This document shows, piece after piece, positions 53,153 to 61,044 of a stretch of DNA of 64,000 nucleotides (positions are counted from its first letter, which is position 1; the number at the start of each line of letters is the position of its first letter). The notes beneath the pieces are model-generated. The model did no database searches. It was not told where the DNA came from and saw only the letters and a program-made list of their open reading frames with translations. A program made the translations under genes and the position numbers. The stretch is from Phytohabitans sp036906915 (GTDB taxonomy: Bacteria; Actinomycetota; Actinomycetes; Mycobacteriales; Micromonosporaceae), in contig NZ_JBAKHX010000001.1 of assembly GCF_036906915.1 (NCBI RefSeq), positions 62,001 through 126,000 on the forward strand, in the 5' to 3' direction.

Positions 53153-53430
53153 GTGCCCCCCATACCTCCGGCCGCCGACTCGTTCCGCGACTACGTGCAC
53201 GCGCGTGGCGCGGCGTTGTCACGCACGGCGCTATTGCTGATGGGCGACCCGCACCTGGCCGAAGACCTGGTGCAACAGAGGGCACGCTTGGCGGGCCCGG
53301 CATCAAGCCATCGCCGTGGCAGGCCCAGTGGTGGGCGTACGCCCTCCTGTTCGTCGCGCTCCTCCTGGCCGCGGGCCTGGTCGTCCGCCACCGTACGCGG
53401 CGTCGCTCAGCCCGTCTTCCGGGTGCGTAG
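53153..53430 (+). pseudogene. truncated SigE-type sigma factor joined to a membrane-protein tail
   Basis: The first 45 codons match the start of SigE-family ECF sigma factors (DSFRDYVHARGAALSRTALL; LMGDPHLAEDLVQQ). The match breaks near 53280, and in another frame the sequence reads as the end of a different protein (GPGIKPSPWQAQWWAYALLF, one membrane span, RHRTRRRSAR, stop at 53430). Sigma regions 2.4 and 4 are lost. I read this as a deletion that joined two unrelated genes, now both dead. Confidence 0.6.
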
Positions 53431-53835
53431 CTGGTCGAGCGCGACGGCGAGGATCAGTACGACGCCGAGCACGGCCATCTGCCAGAACGACGAGATGTCC
53501 AAGAGGACGAGGTCGTTGGTGAGCGTGCCCATGATGAGGGCGCCAACCAGCGTCATCCACACGCGACCCTGGCCGCCGCTCAGGCTGGCGCCGCCGAGCA
53601 CCGCCGCCGTTAGCCCGTACAGGCCGACGATCTCACCCGGCCGCACCCGCAGGTCGAGCCGACCAGCACGTCCTGCTCGGCGCGGTGAACGACGGTGCGG
53701 TGGTGGGCACCCACAGGGTCGGCGAGGTGTCCCGCGGGGAGCTGGTCACCGAGATTCTGCCGCAGTCCGGTGAACTGGTGCGCGGCGAGCAGGGACACCG
53801 CGGCGAGCACCGCCAAAGCCTTGCGTCGCCTCATG
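53407..53835 (-). pseudogene. sugar ABC transporter remnant: ATPase start joined in frame to permease end
   Basis: In one frame, LDLRVRPGEIVGLYGL, the Walker A strand of a RbsA-type sugar ATPase, runs directly into TAAVLGGASLSGGQGRVWMT and WQMAVLGVVLILAVALDQL, the C-terminal spans of a RbsC-type permease. The P-loop lysine and everything between are missing. Upstream on the same strand a frame starting MRRRKALAVLAAVSLLAA looks like a lost signal peptide of another component. The remnant cannot work. An intact transporter of the same class lies 6 kb downstream. Confidence 0.7.
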
Positions 53836-54601
53836 CGATCACACCGTCCGGGTACCGGTCGAACACCTTGGGGTCGTACAGGGGAACGATGTGGTCGGCG
53901 ACCCGCCTGGTGCGTTCGTAGCAGGCGAGCCCCTCGTACATGTTCTCGTTGATGCCGAGCATCCTGCCGTCCTCGACGTTTTCGTAGTAGAAGAACGCGT
54001 CGGAGGCGACCACGGTGCCGGCCGCCGAGTCCGCCTCGACGGCGATGGAGGCGCGGTGGTGGGTGCCGGCCCACCACGTGCGCAGGCCGGGCACGACCTC
54101 GTCTTCGTCGTCCAGTAGCCGCACCCGGTCCCAGGCGTCGGTGACCAGGTGCACGAGGACGTCGCGGGAGAGGGAGGTCCAGCGGTTGTCGTGCGGGTGC
54201 TGGTGCGTGGTGTGGAAGTGGACCCAGCCCTTCTTCGACAGGCAGATCTGGGCGTTGGTGAACAGTGGGATCCCAGCGGTGGTGTAGAGCTGGAACGGCG
54301 TCGCGATGACGTGCGTGACGTCCGCGGGGCGTACACCGACCCGGTCGAGCTGCGCCTCGATGGTCTCGGTGGCGTCGCGCTCGTAGCGGGAGCGCTCGCC
54401 GAGGATCGAGGTCCAGATCTCGTTGAGCGGTGCGAGGTCGTCCGGCGCTCCGGTGTTGACCAGCGCGGTGACGCCGTCACGCTGGAGCAGCAGGACGTGG
54501 AACGACAGCGGGAACCAGTGGTCCCACTCCCCCATCCAGAACAGCTCCGGCCCCGGTATCTCCGTGCGGCCGACCGGTAGCGCCCGAACTGTGAAGCTCA
54601 T
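53831..54601 (-). CDS. MBL-fold protein (AHL-lactonase-like) lacking the HxHxDH motif
   Basis: A 256-residue protein that aligns in pattern with N-acyl-homoserine-lactonase-type metallo-beta-lactamase-fold proteins (SFHVLLLQRDGVTALVNTGA; ADVTHVI; GTVVASDAFFYYENVED; GINENMYEGLACYERT). Where those have the zinc motif HxHxDH after THxI, this one reads ATPFQLYTTAGIPLF. The two-zinc site is therefore not intact, although a THHRAS and other histidines remain. It may bind substrate without hydrolysis or use other chemistry. It is divergent from an IclR regulator that probably controls it. Confidence 0.72.
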   Translation of the reverse strand: MSFTVRALPVGRTEIPGPELFWMGEWDHWFPLSFHVLLLQRDGVTALVNTGAPDDLAPLNEIWTSILGERSRYERDATETIEAQLDRVGVRPADVTHVIATPFQLYTTAGIPLFTNAQICLSKKGWVHFHTTHQHPHDNRWTSLSRDVLVHLVTDAWDRVRLLDDEDEVVPGLRTWWAGTHHRASIAVEADSAAGTVVASDAFFYYENVEDGRMLGINENMYEGLACYERTRRVADHIVPLYDPKVFDRYPDGVIA

Positions 54602-54610
54602 GCCGACTCC

Positions 54611-54706
54611 GTTCGCATACCGAAACCTGGTTTCACGTCGGTGAACAGCACCTTATCGACCGCGAGGGTCTTGTCAAGGCGACGAACCTCTGTTCACATA
54701 TACGAA
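54611..54706. promoter_or_regulatory. paired operator-like sites between MBL and IclR genes
   Basis: Two related imperfect palindromes, GTTCGCATACCGAAAC (54611-54626) and GTTCACATATACGAA (54692-54706), lie in the 131-nt divergent region. A third dyad, GTTTCAC-GTCG-GTGAAC (54630-54646), lies near the MBL start. The shared form GTTC-CATA-CGAA fits IclR-type operators. IclR proteins often bind such repeats to control a divergent gene and themselves. Confidence 0.5.
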
Positions 54707-54732
54707 TTACAAGTGACCTTGGGGGTGGAGCT

Positions 54733-55509
54733 TTGGCACGCGGCGAGGCGGAGGCCGTCAAGTCGGCGCTGCGCGGGCTGGAGATCCTCGACCTGCTGAC
54801 GCGGCGCGAGGCGCCGATGACCTTCACCGAGATCGCCGACGCGTTGGGCTATCCCCGGTCGAGCCTGCACAGCCTGCTGCGCACCCTGGTGCGATCAGGC
54901 TGGTCCGAGCTCAATCCCGAGACCCGCCGCTACACCCTGGGCATCCGCGCGTGGGAGGCCGGCAACGCGTACCTGCGCGCGGTCGACCTGGCCGACCGGG
55001 CCCGCTGGTACATGGAACGCGTCCGGGACGCGCTCGACGAGACCGTCCAGCTCGCCGTCCGGGATGGCCGGTACAACGTGTACGTGTCCAAGGTGGATGG
55101 CAGCCAGATGCTCGTGCTGGCGTCCGCGATCGGCCGCCGCCTGGAGGCCCACGCCACGGGGGTGGGCAAGGTGCTGCTCGCCGACCTGCCCGCGGCCGAA
55201 CGCCGGTCGCTGCTCGGCGGGCAGCCGCTGGAGCGGTTCACCGACAGCACCATCACCGACCTCGACGCGCTGGAAGCCGAACTCGCTCTCATCGGCGAGC
55301 GTGGACACAGCGTGGACAACGAGGAGTACACCCGGGGCGTGCGGTGCGTCGCGGTGCCGGTGCGCGACCACACCGGGCGTGTCGTCGCCGGCATGAGCGT
55401 GTCGGTGCCGACGATCCGCTTCGATGCCGACCGTGCCGAGCAGGCCCGCTCACTGCTGGTGGCCGCCGCCGCCGAACTGTCTACGGCGCTGGGCTGGCGT
55501 TCGCCATGA
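54733..55509 (+). CDS. IclR-family transcriptional regulator
   Basis: A 258-residue regulator starting at TTG with GGTGGAG just upstream. N-terminal winged helix: SALRGLEILDLLTRREAPMT, EIADALGYPRSSLHSLLRTL. C-terminal IclR effector domain: GRRLEAHATGVGKVLLADLP, RGVRCVAVPVRDHTGRVVAG. The ligand is probably a small metabolite. Its 3' end overlaps the convergent FAD enzyme gene by 29 nt, which is unusual and may cause antisense interference. The divergent MBL-fold gene is the obvious target. Confidence 0.92.
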   Translation: MARGEAEAVKSALRGLEILDLLTRREAPMTFTEIADALGYPRSSLHSLLRTLVRSGWSELNPETRRYTLGIRAWEAGNAYLRAVDLADRARWYMERVRDALDETVQLAVRDGRYNVYVSKVDGSQMLVLASAIGRRLEAHATGVGKVLLADLPAAERRSLLGGQPLERFTDSTITDLDALEAELALIGERGHSVDNEEYTRGVRCVAVPVRDHTGRVVAGMSVSVPTIRFDADRAEQARSLLVAAAAELSTALGWRSP

Positions 55510-56689
55510 TTCTGCCAATGTTGTCGGGCGTGAGGTACTCCCCGATCGGCGTACTGCCCTGCAAGGCGCCGATGTACCGGGTGGACTCCGCCGGGTCGGC
55601 GGCGATCGCGGCCAGCAGCGCCGCCATCTCCGGCGGTGGCGGCTCCATCGCGGCAAGCTGAGTGGTCAGGTCGAGGTACGGCGTGAACCAGGCGTCGCGG
55701 CGGGCCACGTACTCCGCCAGCGCCTCGTCCATGCGGCGCTCGCCCGCCAGTCCACCGTGGATCGCCCCGGCGAGCGTCTCCGCGCACATGAACGCGTCCA
55801 TGATGCCGGACGCCATGCACGGGTCCTTGTGGTAGCCGGCATCGCCGACGAGCGCCCACCCCGGGCCGTGCGAGGTGCGGAAGAAGTTGGGCAGGTCGGC
55901 CGTAGCCCGCATCCGCTCGACCCGGCCGCCGGCGCGGACCCGGGCGGCCAGTTCCGGCACCCGGTCGATCGCGGCCGTGTACTGACCCTCCACGTCCGTG
56001 CGGAACTCCGCGAAGTCTTTCGTCGGGCAGGACACGAACACGCACGCCAGGTCGTCGTTCGTTGGAAAGACCACGACCGCCCGGTCGCCACGGCTGTAGA
56101 TTTCGCCGCCGCCGGCGGCCACTCCCCGGTAGTAGGCGTAGTAGGTCGCCGTCAGCGACGGCGTGGCGTGGTAGGGCACGGCACCGACCTCGCGCGCCAC
56201 TGTCGACCGCAGGCCGTCGGCGCCCACCACGATCCGCGCCCGCTCGACGACCTGCGCACCCGACTGGTCCCGGCCGTGTATGCCGACCACGGTGCCGTCC
56301 TCGACGACCAGGCCATCCACAGTGAACCCCTCACGCACCTCCGCGCCCGCCTCGGCAGCCGCGTCGACGAGAACCTTGTCCAGCACGGTGCGGCGTACAC
56401 AGTACGGGTGCCGGACACCGTCGACCGCCGGGGCCGGCGCGTTGATGGCGAAGTCGCCGAAATCCATCCGGAAGAACTCGTACGGCGGCGTGCCGGACGC
56501 GAGCACCCGGTGCAGCAGGCCCCACCCGCGCAGGATCGCGACCGCCGGCACGTGCAGCAGGTGCGTCGAAATCACGTCACTCGGAAACCGCGCCTTGTCT
56601 ACCACAAGCACCCGGTGCCCCTGCCGGGCAAGCAGCATCGCGGTGGGCGAACCGGCGACCCGCGCTCCCACAACGATCACGTCGAACAC
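55481..56689 (-). CDS. FAD-dependent monooxygenase/geranylgeranyl-reductase-like oxidoreductase
   Basis: A 402-residue flavoprotein of the PHBH class. The dinucleotide site is VIVVGARVAGSPTAMLLARQ, followed by the acidic VVDKARFPSD, a central GADGLRSTVAREVG (DG motif) and a late WALVGDAGYHKDPCMASG (GD motif). It would hydroxylate or reduce an aromatic or isoprenoid-type substrate, which is unknown. GTG start. It lies 31 nt downstream of a GNAT gene on the same strand, so the two form a small operon. Confidence 0.88.
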   Translation of the reverse strand: MFDVIVVGARVAGSPTAMLLARQGHRVLVVDKARFPSDVISTHLLHVPAVAILRGWGLLHRVLASGTPPYEFFRMDFGDFAINAPAPAVDGVRHPYCVRRTVLDKVLVDAAAEAGAEVREGFTVDGLVVEDGTVVGIHGRDQSGAQVVERARIVVGADGLRSTVAREVGAVPYHATPSLTATYYAYYRGVAAGGGEIYSRGDRAVVVFPTNDDLACVFVSCPTKDFAEFRTDVEGQYTAAIDRVPELAARVRAGGRVERMRATADLPNFFRTSHGPGWALVGDAGYHKDPCMASGIMDAFMCAETLAGAIHGGLAGERRMDEALAEYVARRDAWFTPYLDLTTQLAAMEPPPPEMAALLAAIAADPAESTRYIGALQGSTPIGEYLTPDNIGRIMANASPAP

Positions 56690-56720
56690 CCATCCAGCTT
56701 GGTGTGCGACCGCGACCGCG

Positions 56721-57221
56721 TCAAACGAGCCGCTGCTCCAGGACCTGCCCCGGCCACTCGCCCACGGTGAAGGGCTCCGTCGCCGTGAACCCGGCCCGCT
56801 CGTAGTACCGGACCAGCGCCCGGTCGCCGCCCGCGTAGCAGTCGACCCGCAGGAGCCCGATCCCGCGCGCGACCGCCAGGTCCCGAGCGTGGCCGAGCAG
56901 CGTGGTGCCGACGCCGCGCCCGGCGAAGGACCGGCCGGTGACCAGCAGGTTGACGTACAGCTCAGGCTCGGTTGCGGGCGGGACGTACGCCGGGGCGGTG
57001 CCGACCGCCAGCGCACCAGCCGGAACGCCCTCCACACACGCGAGGTACAGGCTGCCGTCGTTGGCCCACCCAGTCACCGCGTCGATCCGCCGGGCCTGCG
57101 TCGACGCCAGTTCGGTGCCCCACTGCCCGACGCGCCCTCGCTCCACCAGCCACCGCACCGCATTGTCGAGCATCGCCAGCACAGCCGCGACATCCCCCGA
57201 TGTCCCCGCCCTGACTTCCAC
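56721..57221 (-). CDS. GNAT-family N-acetyltransferase
   Basis: A 166-residue acetyltransferase. The acetyl-CoA loop is GRSFAGRGVGTTLLGHARD, and DCYAGGDRALVRYYERAGFT closes the domain. The GTG at 57221 is used; an in-frame ATG at 57332 would add 37 residues unlike the family. It is the first gene of a two-gene unit with the FAD-dependent oxidoreductase, hinting that both act on one natural product or detoxified compound, which is inference. Confidence 0.86.
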   Translation of the reverse strand: MEVRAGTSGDVAAVLAMLDNAVRWLVERGRVGQWGTELASTQARRIDAVTGWANDGSLYLACVEGVPAGALAVGTAPAYVPPATEPELYVNLLVTGRSFAGRGVGTTLLGHARDLAVARGIGLLRVDCYAGGDRALVRYYERAGFTATEPFTVGEWPGQVLEQRLV

Positions 57222-57306
57222 GGGGTGGACGATACGCCCCCGGCTCGCGGGTGGCGTTAGACCCCGCAGCGGTGACGGGCCCGCGCGATCCTTGATCGTG
57301 GACAGT

Positions 57307-57639
57307 AGACTCCCCGCCCGTGTGCTGTCCATCGACGAGGCCTATTCACTGTCGCCTGAGGACGCTGGCCGCGACTTCGAGCGGGAGGCCATCGACACGC
57401 TGGTGAAGCTGATGGAGGACCACCGCGACGAGGTGGTCGTCATCGCCGCGGGTTACACCGGTGAGATGGTGCGGTTCACGGCCGCGAACCCGGGCCTGCG
57501 GTCGCGGTTCGGCCAGGTCATCGCGTTTCCGGATTACAGCCCGCCGGAGCTGGTGCGGATCACCGAGGCGCAGGCGGCCTCGCACGACTACACACGAGTG
57601 GACCGATCGTTAGGGCATGTCTCCAGGAGGCACGCCTAG
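57307..57639 (+). pseudogene. fragment of an AAA+ ATPase (SpoVK/EccA/CbbX-type)
   Basis: About 110 codons of an AAA+ module: Walker B RVLSIDEAYSLSPEDAGRDF, then EAIDTLVKLMEDHRDEVVVI, AAGYTGEMVRF with the sensor region, NPGLRSRF (arginine finger area) and FPDYSPPELVRI. Walker A and everything before it are missing, as is the C-terminal lid. No ribosome site is present. Relatives are the EccA-type ATPases of type VII secretion and CbbX-like proteins. It is a dead internal fragment. Confidence 0.75.
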
Positions 57640-58166
57640 GACGTGGGACGCTCGCAGGTGCCGGCCGGCGCCTCGGGCTGACCGATGTCGGCGAGGGCGA
57701 TGTTCTTGTCCGTGAGGCGGGCGAGTTCCTGGAAGTCCTTGCCGACGACCAGGTCGACCACCGCGCCGCGCCGGTCCGGATCGTACTCGCGGGTCGCCTC
57801 GCCGAACAGGTACGCCCGGACGACCTGGGCGGAACCCACACCCTCGGGCCCGAACCGCACCATCCCAACACCGGACACGTCGTCGTGCTTCGGGTCATCC
57901 TTCTCGGCCTTGGCTTTGAAGCCGCGGTCGCGCAGGTCTGCCGCCACGGCCGCGGCCACTCCCGCGCGGTCGGTCCCATTGAACACGGCGATGGTGATCT
58001 TGTCTTCCTGCCGGATCTCCGTGTCGGCGTAGGGCTGGCCCGGCGCGCATCCGGCTGACGCACCGTCGGCCTGGTCGTCGGCGACGACGGTCACCAGCGC
58101 GACAATACCGCCAACAACGGCAAGGCACCCGAAAACGACTATCGCGCGGACGCGAGCAAAGGTCAT
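57636..58166 (-). CDS. membrane-anchored LytR_C-domain protein
   Basis: A 176-residue protein with one N-terminal membrane span (AIVVFGCLAVVGGIVALVTV). An outside LytR C-terminal-type domain follows (KITIAVFNGTDRAGVAAAVA, ADLRDRGFKAKAEKDD, and GVGMVRFGPEGVGSAQVVRA further on). This domain is often found at the end of, or apart from, LytR-CpsA-Psr wall-polymer ligases and may bind cell-wall glycan or act as an envelope accessory. No LCP catalytic domain is present. ATG at 58166 is used. Confidence 0.82.
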   Translation of the reverse strand: MTFARVRAIVVFGCLAVVGGIVALVTVVADDQADGASAGCAPGQPYADTEIRQEDKITIAVFNGTDRAGVAAAVAADLRDRGFKAKAEKDDPKHDDVSGVGMVRFGPEGVGSAQVVRAYLFGEATREYDPDRRGAVVDLVVGKDFQELARLTDKNIALADIGQPEAPAGTCERPTS

Positions 58167-58254
58167 ACCTGTATGACGCTTGCGGGGACTACGCGGTTGC
58201 ACAACGTCCTATGTAGACGGAGAAGGTGATTCCGGGCGCATTGATCGGTGTGCA

Positions 58255-58640
58255 TGCCGCGCCGTAGTATCCAGATCAACTGGACGGCGCCGGGCACGCC
58301 GGCCACGATCCGGCCGGCGGCGCCGGTCTCGATCAGCAACGCACAGCAGGTCGCGCTGCGCGTCGTCCTCGGCAACACGGCGGGCGTCAGCTTCGTCGTC
58401 GCCATCACCGATACCGCCGGCCGGCGCGGCCATCGACGAGGGTCAGCGCGGCGTCGCAGGAGACGCGACCACGGCCTGGTTGCAGAGCGCCATGGCCCGG
58501 TGCGTGTCGATCCCGCTCGCGTACGGCGTCGGCGAGATCCTGGCCGGCAGGATGCCCGCCGATCTGCAGCGGGCCGCCGAGAACGCCGGCGGCGCGCGGC
58601 GCTGGCTGGAGTTCCTGCGCGAAGCGGGGCATCGACTGCC
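58255..58640 (+). pseudogene. two protein fragments in different frames, unidentified
   Basis: A first piece (about 58262-58425) reads as a beta-rich secreted-protein end (INWTAPGTPATIRPAAPVSI; VALRVVLGNTAGVSFVVAIT). A second piece in another frame (about 58423-58640) reads AAIDEGQRGVAGDATTAWLQ, then CVSIPLAYGVGEILAGR and AENAGGARRWLEFL, like the end of a conserved cytoplasmic enzyme. Neither has a start signal. I do not recognise the families. They lie between a membrane protein gene and the LacI gene and look like debris. Confidence 0.35.
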
Positions 58641-58689
58641 GCCCGGAGCCCCGCCCGTCCTGAGGCGCCGCGGGCGAGGCGGCGCGCCT

Positions 58690-59739
58690 TCAGGAAGCGG
58701 CGGCGTGCGGGCCCTGGATCTCGCCGGAGCCGCGTACCACCAGGCGGGTCTGTACATAGTGGGTGGTGGGCGGCCACGCCTCGCCGTCCAGGCGGCGGAA
58801 GATGAGCGACGCCGCCAGCCGCCCCATCGCCGACGGGTCCTGCGCGACCACCGTCACCGGCGGCTGCAGCAGGTCGGCGAGGGGGAAGTCGTCGAACCCG
58901 ACCAGCGCCACCCGCTCGTGCAGCCGCAGCGACCGCAGGGCGCGCAGCACGCCGATCGTCACCAGGTTCTGCGCGGTGAACAGCGCGGTCGGCGCGTCCT
59001 CGCCGGCGAGGATGCGGCGCGCCGCCGCCTCCGCGTCCTCCTCGGTGTGCAGGTCGTGCGCGATGTGCTCGGGTGACGGCCGGATGCCGTGGTCGCTGAG
59101 CGCCTCCTTGTAGCCCTGGAAGCGCTGCCGCGCGGTCGCGATCGCCAGCAAGTCGCCCAGGTACGCGATGTCGCGGTGCCCGTGCGAGACCAGGTGGTGC
59201 ACGGCCTGCGCCGCGCCGGCGTGGTTGTCGACCAGGACCGCGTCGACGTCGACGCCGACGGGTGGACGGTCCACGAACACGACCGGGGTGCCCGCGTTGA
59301 CCTCGCCGGCGAGGTAGTGCTGGCTGTCACTGGCGGGCACGACCACGAGGGCGTCCGCCTGGCGGGTGGTGAACGCGTGGATGAGCGCCCGCTCGCGCGC
59401 CGGGTCCTCGTCGACGCTACCCGCGAAGATCATGACGTCGCGGTCGCGGGCGACGTCTTCGAGGGCCCGGTGCAGGGCGGACGAGAACGGGTTGGAGACG
59501 TCCTCCAGTACGGCCGCGATAGCCGCGGTGCGGCCGTTGGCGCGGCGCAGGCTGCTCGCGGTGAAGTTCGGCCGGTAGCCGAGCTTCGCGACCGCGTCCT
59601 GGACGGCGGCGACCTTCGCGGCCGTAACGCCGCCTTCGCCGGTGACCACCCGCGAGGCGGTCTTGGTGCTGACCCCGGCGAGCAACGCCACGTCGCGCAA
59701 CGTGGGGCGCCCTCGGGGCGCCACCGGCTCTTCGGTCAT
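58690..59739 (-). CDS. LacI-family transcriptional regulator
   Basis: A 349-residue repressor. N-terminal LacI helix-turn-helix and hinge: TLRDVALLAGVSTKTASRVV, then a GYRPNFTASSLRRA hinge helix. The periplasmic-binding-type sugar domain follows (AIAAVLEDVSNPFSSALHRA; AGTPVVFVDRPP; ALVGFDDFPLADLLQPPVTV). It is divergent from the sugar transporter operon, and the gap contains two GACAACGTTGTC palindromes. It most likely represses the operon until its sugar is present. Confidence 0.93.
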   Translation of the reverse strand: MTEEPVAPRGRPTLRDVALLAGVSTKTASRVVTGEGGVTAAKVAAVQDAVAKLGYRPNFTASSLRRANGRTAAIAAVLEDVSNPFSSALHRALEDVARDRDVMIFAGSVDEDPARERALIHAFTTRQADALVVVPASDSQHYLAGEVNAGTPVVFVDRPPVGVDVDAVLVDNHAGAAQAVHHLVSHGHRDIAYLGDLLAIATARQRFQGYKEALSDHGIRPSPEHIAHDLHTEEDAEAAARRILAGEDAPTALFTAQNLVTIGVLRALRSLRLHERVALVGFDDFPLADLLQPPVTVVAQDPSAMGRLAASLIFRRLDGEAWPPTTHYVQTRLVVRGSGEIQGPHAAAS

Positions 59740-59790
59740 CTCATCCCTCCGCGGGCAGTCTGCGTCCGCCAGGTAACGATGTCAACTCAC

Positions 59791-59863
59791 TCGACAACGT
59801 TGTCAGATTGCTATTGACACATGGCGGAGCACAAGAGTTAACCTCCTCGACAACGTTGTCGAG
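59791..59863 (+). promoter_or_regulatory. LacI operators O1/O2 and promoter of sugar transporter
   Basis: Two palindromes share the core GACAACGTTGTC. O1 is at 59793-59804. O2, CTCGACAACGTTGTCGAG, is a perfect 18-bp palindrome at 59846-59863. Their centres are 56 bp apart. Between them, TTGACA (59814-59819) and AGTTAA (59836-59841) are a good -35/-10 pair with 16-bp spacing. O2 lies just after the -10 and O1 just before the -35, so a LacI dimer pair could block or loop the promoter. Confidence 0.8.
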
Positions 59864-59915
59864 TCGGTGACACGCCGGCCGCGACGGGACACCCCCCGAA
59901 GATGAAGGAGCGGAC

Positions 59916-60986
59916 ATGAGAGAGCGCACCCGCCGGGCCGCGCGTCTGTTCGCCGCCACAGCCGCCCTCAGCCTGTTCGCCGCCGCGTGTGGCGGCGGCG
60001 ACGACGCGGGCGACGACAGCGTGGCGGTCTCACTGATCACCAAGAACTCGACAAACCCGTTCTTCGTCACCATGCAGGACGGCGCCAAGAAGGCCGCCAA
60101 CGCCGACGGCGTCAAGCTGACCATCGCGGCCGGCAAGGAGGACGGCGACGAGGCCGGCCAGGTGCAGGCGATCGAAGACGCCATCGCCCGCGGCGACGAC
60201 GGCATCCTCATCACCCCGAACGGGCCGGGCGTCAACCCGGCCATCAAGAAGGCGCGCGAGGCCGGGCTGTACGTCATCGCGCTGGACACCCCGCCGGATC
60301 CGGCCGACACCGTCGACATCACGTTCGCGACGGACAACTTCAAGGCCGGTGAGCTCATCGGCAAGTGGACAGCCGGGCAGCTGGCCGGAAAGCCGGCGAC
60401 GATCGCGCTGCTCGACCTGTTCAACGACAAGATCGTGTCGGTGGACTACAACCGCGACCAGGGCTTCCTGACCGGCATGGGCATCGACACCGGCGACAGC
60501 AAGAAGAACGGTGACGAGGCGCCCACCGGCAGCTACTCCGGCGGCACGTACACGATCGTCTGCAACGAGCCGACCAACGGCGCCGAAGACGGCGGGCGCA
60601 CCGCCATGGAGCGCTGCCTGGCCAAGAACCCGAACGTCAACGTCGTCTACACCATCAACGAGCCGGCCGCGGTCGGCGCGCAGAAGGCGATGCAGGCGGC
60701 GGGCACCAAGGACGTGCTCGTCGTGTCCGTCGACGGCGGCTGCAACGGCGTACAGCAGGTCAAGAACGGCGTCATCAACGCCACCTCGCAGCAGTACCCG
60801 ATCAAGATGGCCGAGCTCGGCGTCCAGGCCATCAAGCAGATCGCGACCGGCGGCGCGAAGCCGGCCGTGACCAGCGGCCTCGACTTCTACGACACCGGCG
60901 TCGCACTGGTCACCGACAAGCCGACCACCGGCGTCGAGAGCATCGACAGCACCAAGGGCGCGACGCTCTGCTGGGGCACCGCCTGA
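59916..60986 (+). CDS. sugar ABC transporter substrate-binding lipoprotein (FrcB/RbsB-type)
   Basis: A 356-residue lipoprotein with lipobox FAAACGGG. The two-lobed sugar-binding fold of the CUT2 class is seen: VSLITKNSTNPFFVTMQDGA, QAIEDAIARGDDGILITPNG, ATDNFKAGELIGKWTA, VVSVDGGCNGVQQVKNG. The pattern is close to fructose/ribose binding proteins (FrcB-like), but the sugar cannot be assigned. First gene of the operon, under LacI-type operators. A strong stem-loop follows its stop. Confidence 0.93.
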   Translation: MRERTRRAARLFAATAALSLFAAACGGGDDAGDDSVAVSLITKNSTNPFFVTMQDGAKKAANADGVKLTIAAGKEDGDEAGQVQAIEDAIARGDDGILITPNGPGVNPAIKKAREAGLYVIALDTPPDPADTVDITFATDNFKAGELIGKWTAGQLAGKPATIALLDLFNDKIVSVDYNRDQGFLTGMGIDTGDSKKNGDEAPTGSYSGGTYTIVCNEPTNGAEDGGRTAMERCLAKNPNVNVVYTINEPAAVGAQKAMQAAGTKDVLVVSVDGGCNGVQQVKNGVINATSQQYPIKMAELGVQAIKQIATGGAKPAVTSGLDFYDTGVALVTDKPTTGVESIDSTKGATLCWGTA

Positions 60987-60996
60987 CGATCCTCAC

Positions 60997-61026
60997 CCGG
61001 CCGCGGCGCAAGCGCGCCGCGGCCGG
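60997..61026 (+). other. intercistronic stem-loop after the binding-protein gene
   Basis: Arms CCGGCCGCGGCGC (60997-61009) and GCGCCGCGGCCGG (61014-61026) pair perfectly over 13 bp with a 4-nt loop, all G/C. It lies 10 nt after the binding-protein stop and 8 nt before the ribosome site of the permease. Such hairpins commonly protect the upstream message or reduce read-through, giving more binding protein than permease. Confidence 0.75.
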
Positions 61027-61044
61027 CCGTCCCGAAGGAGCGGC

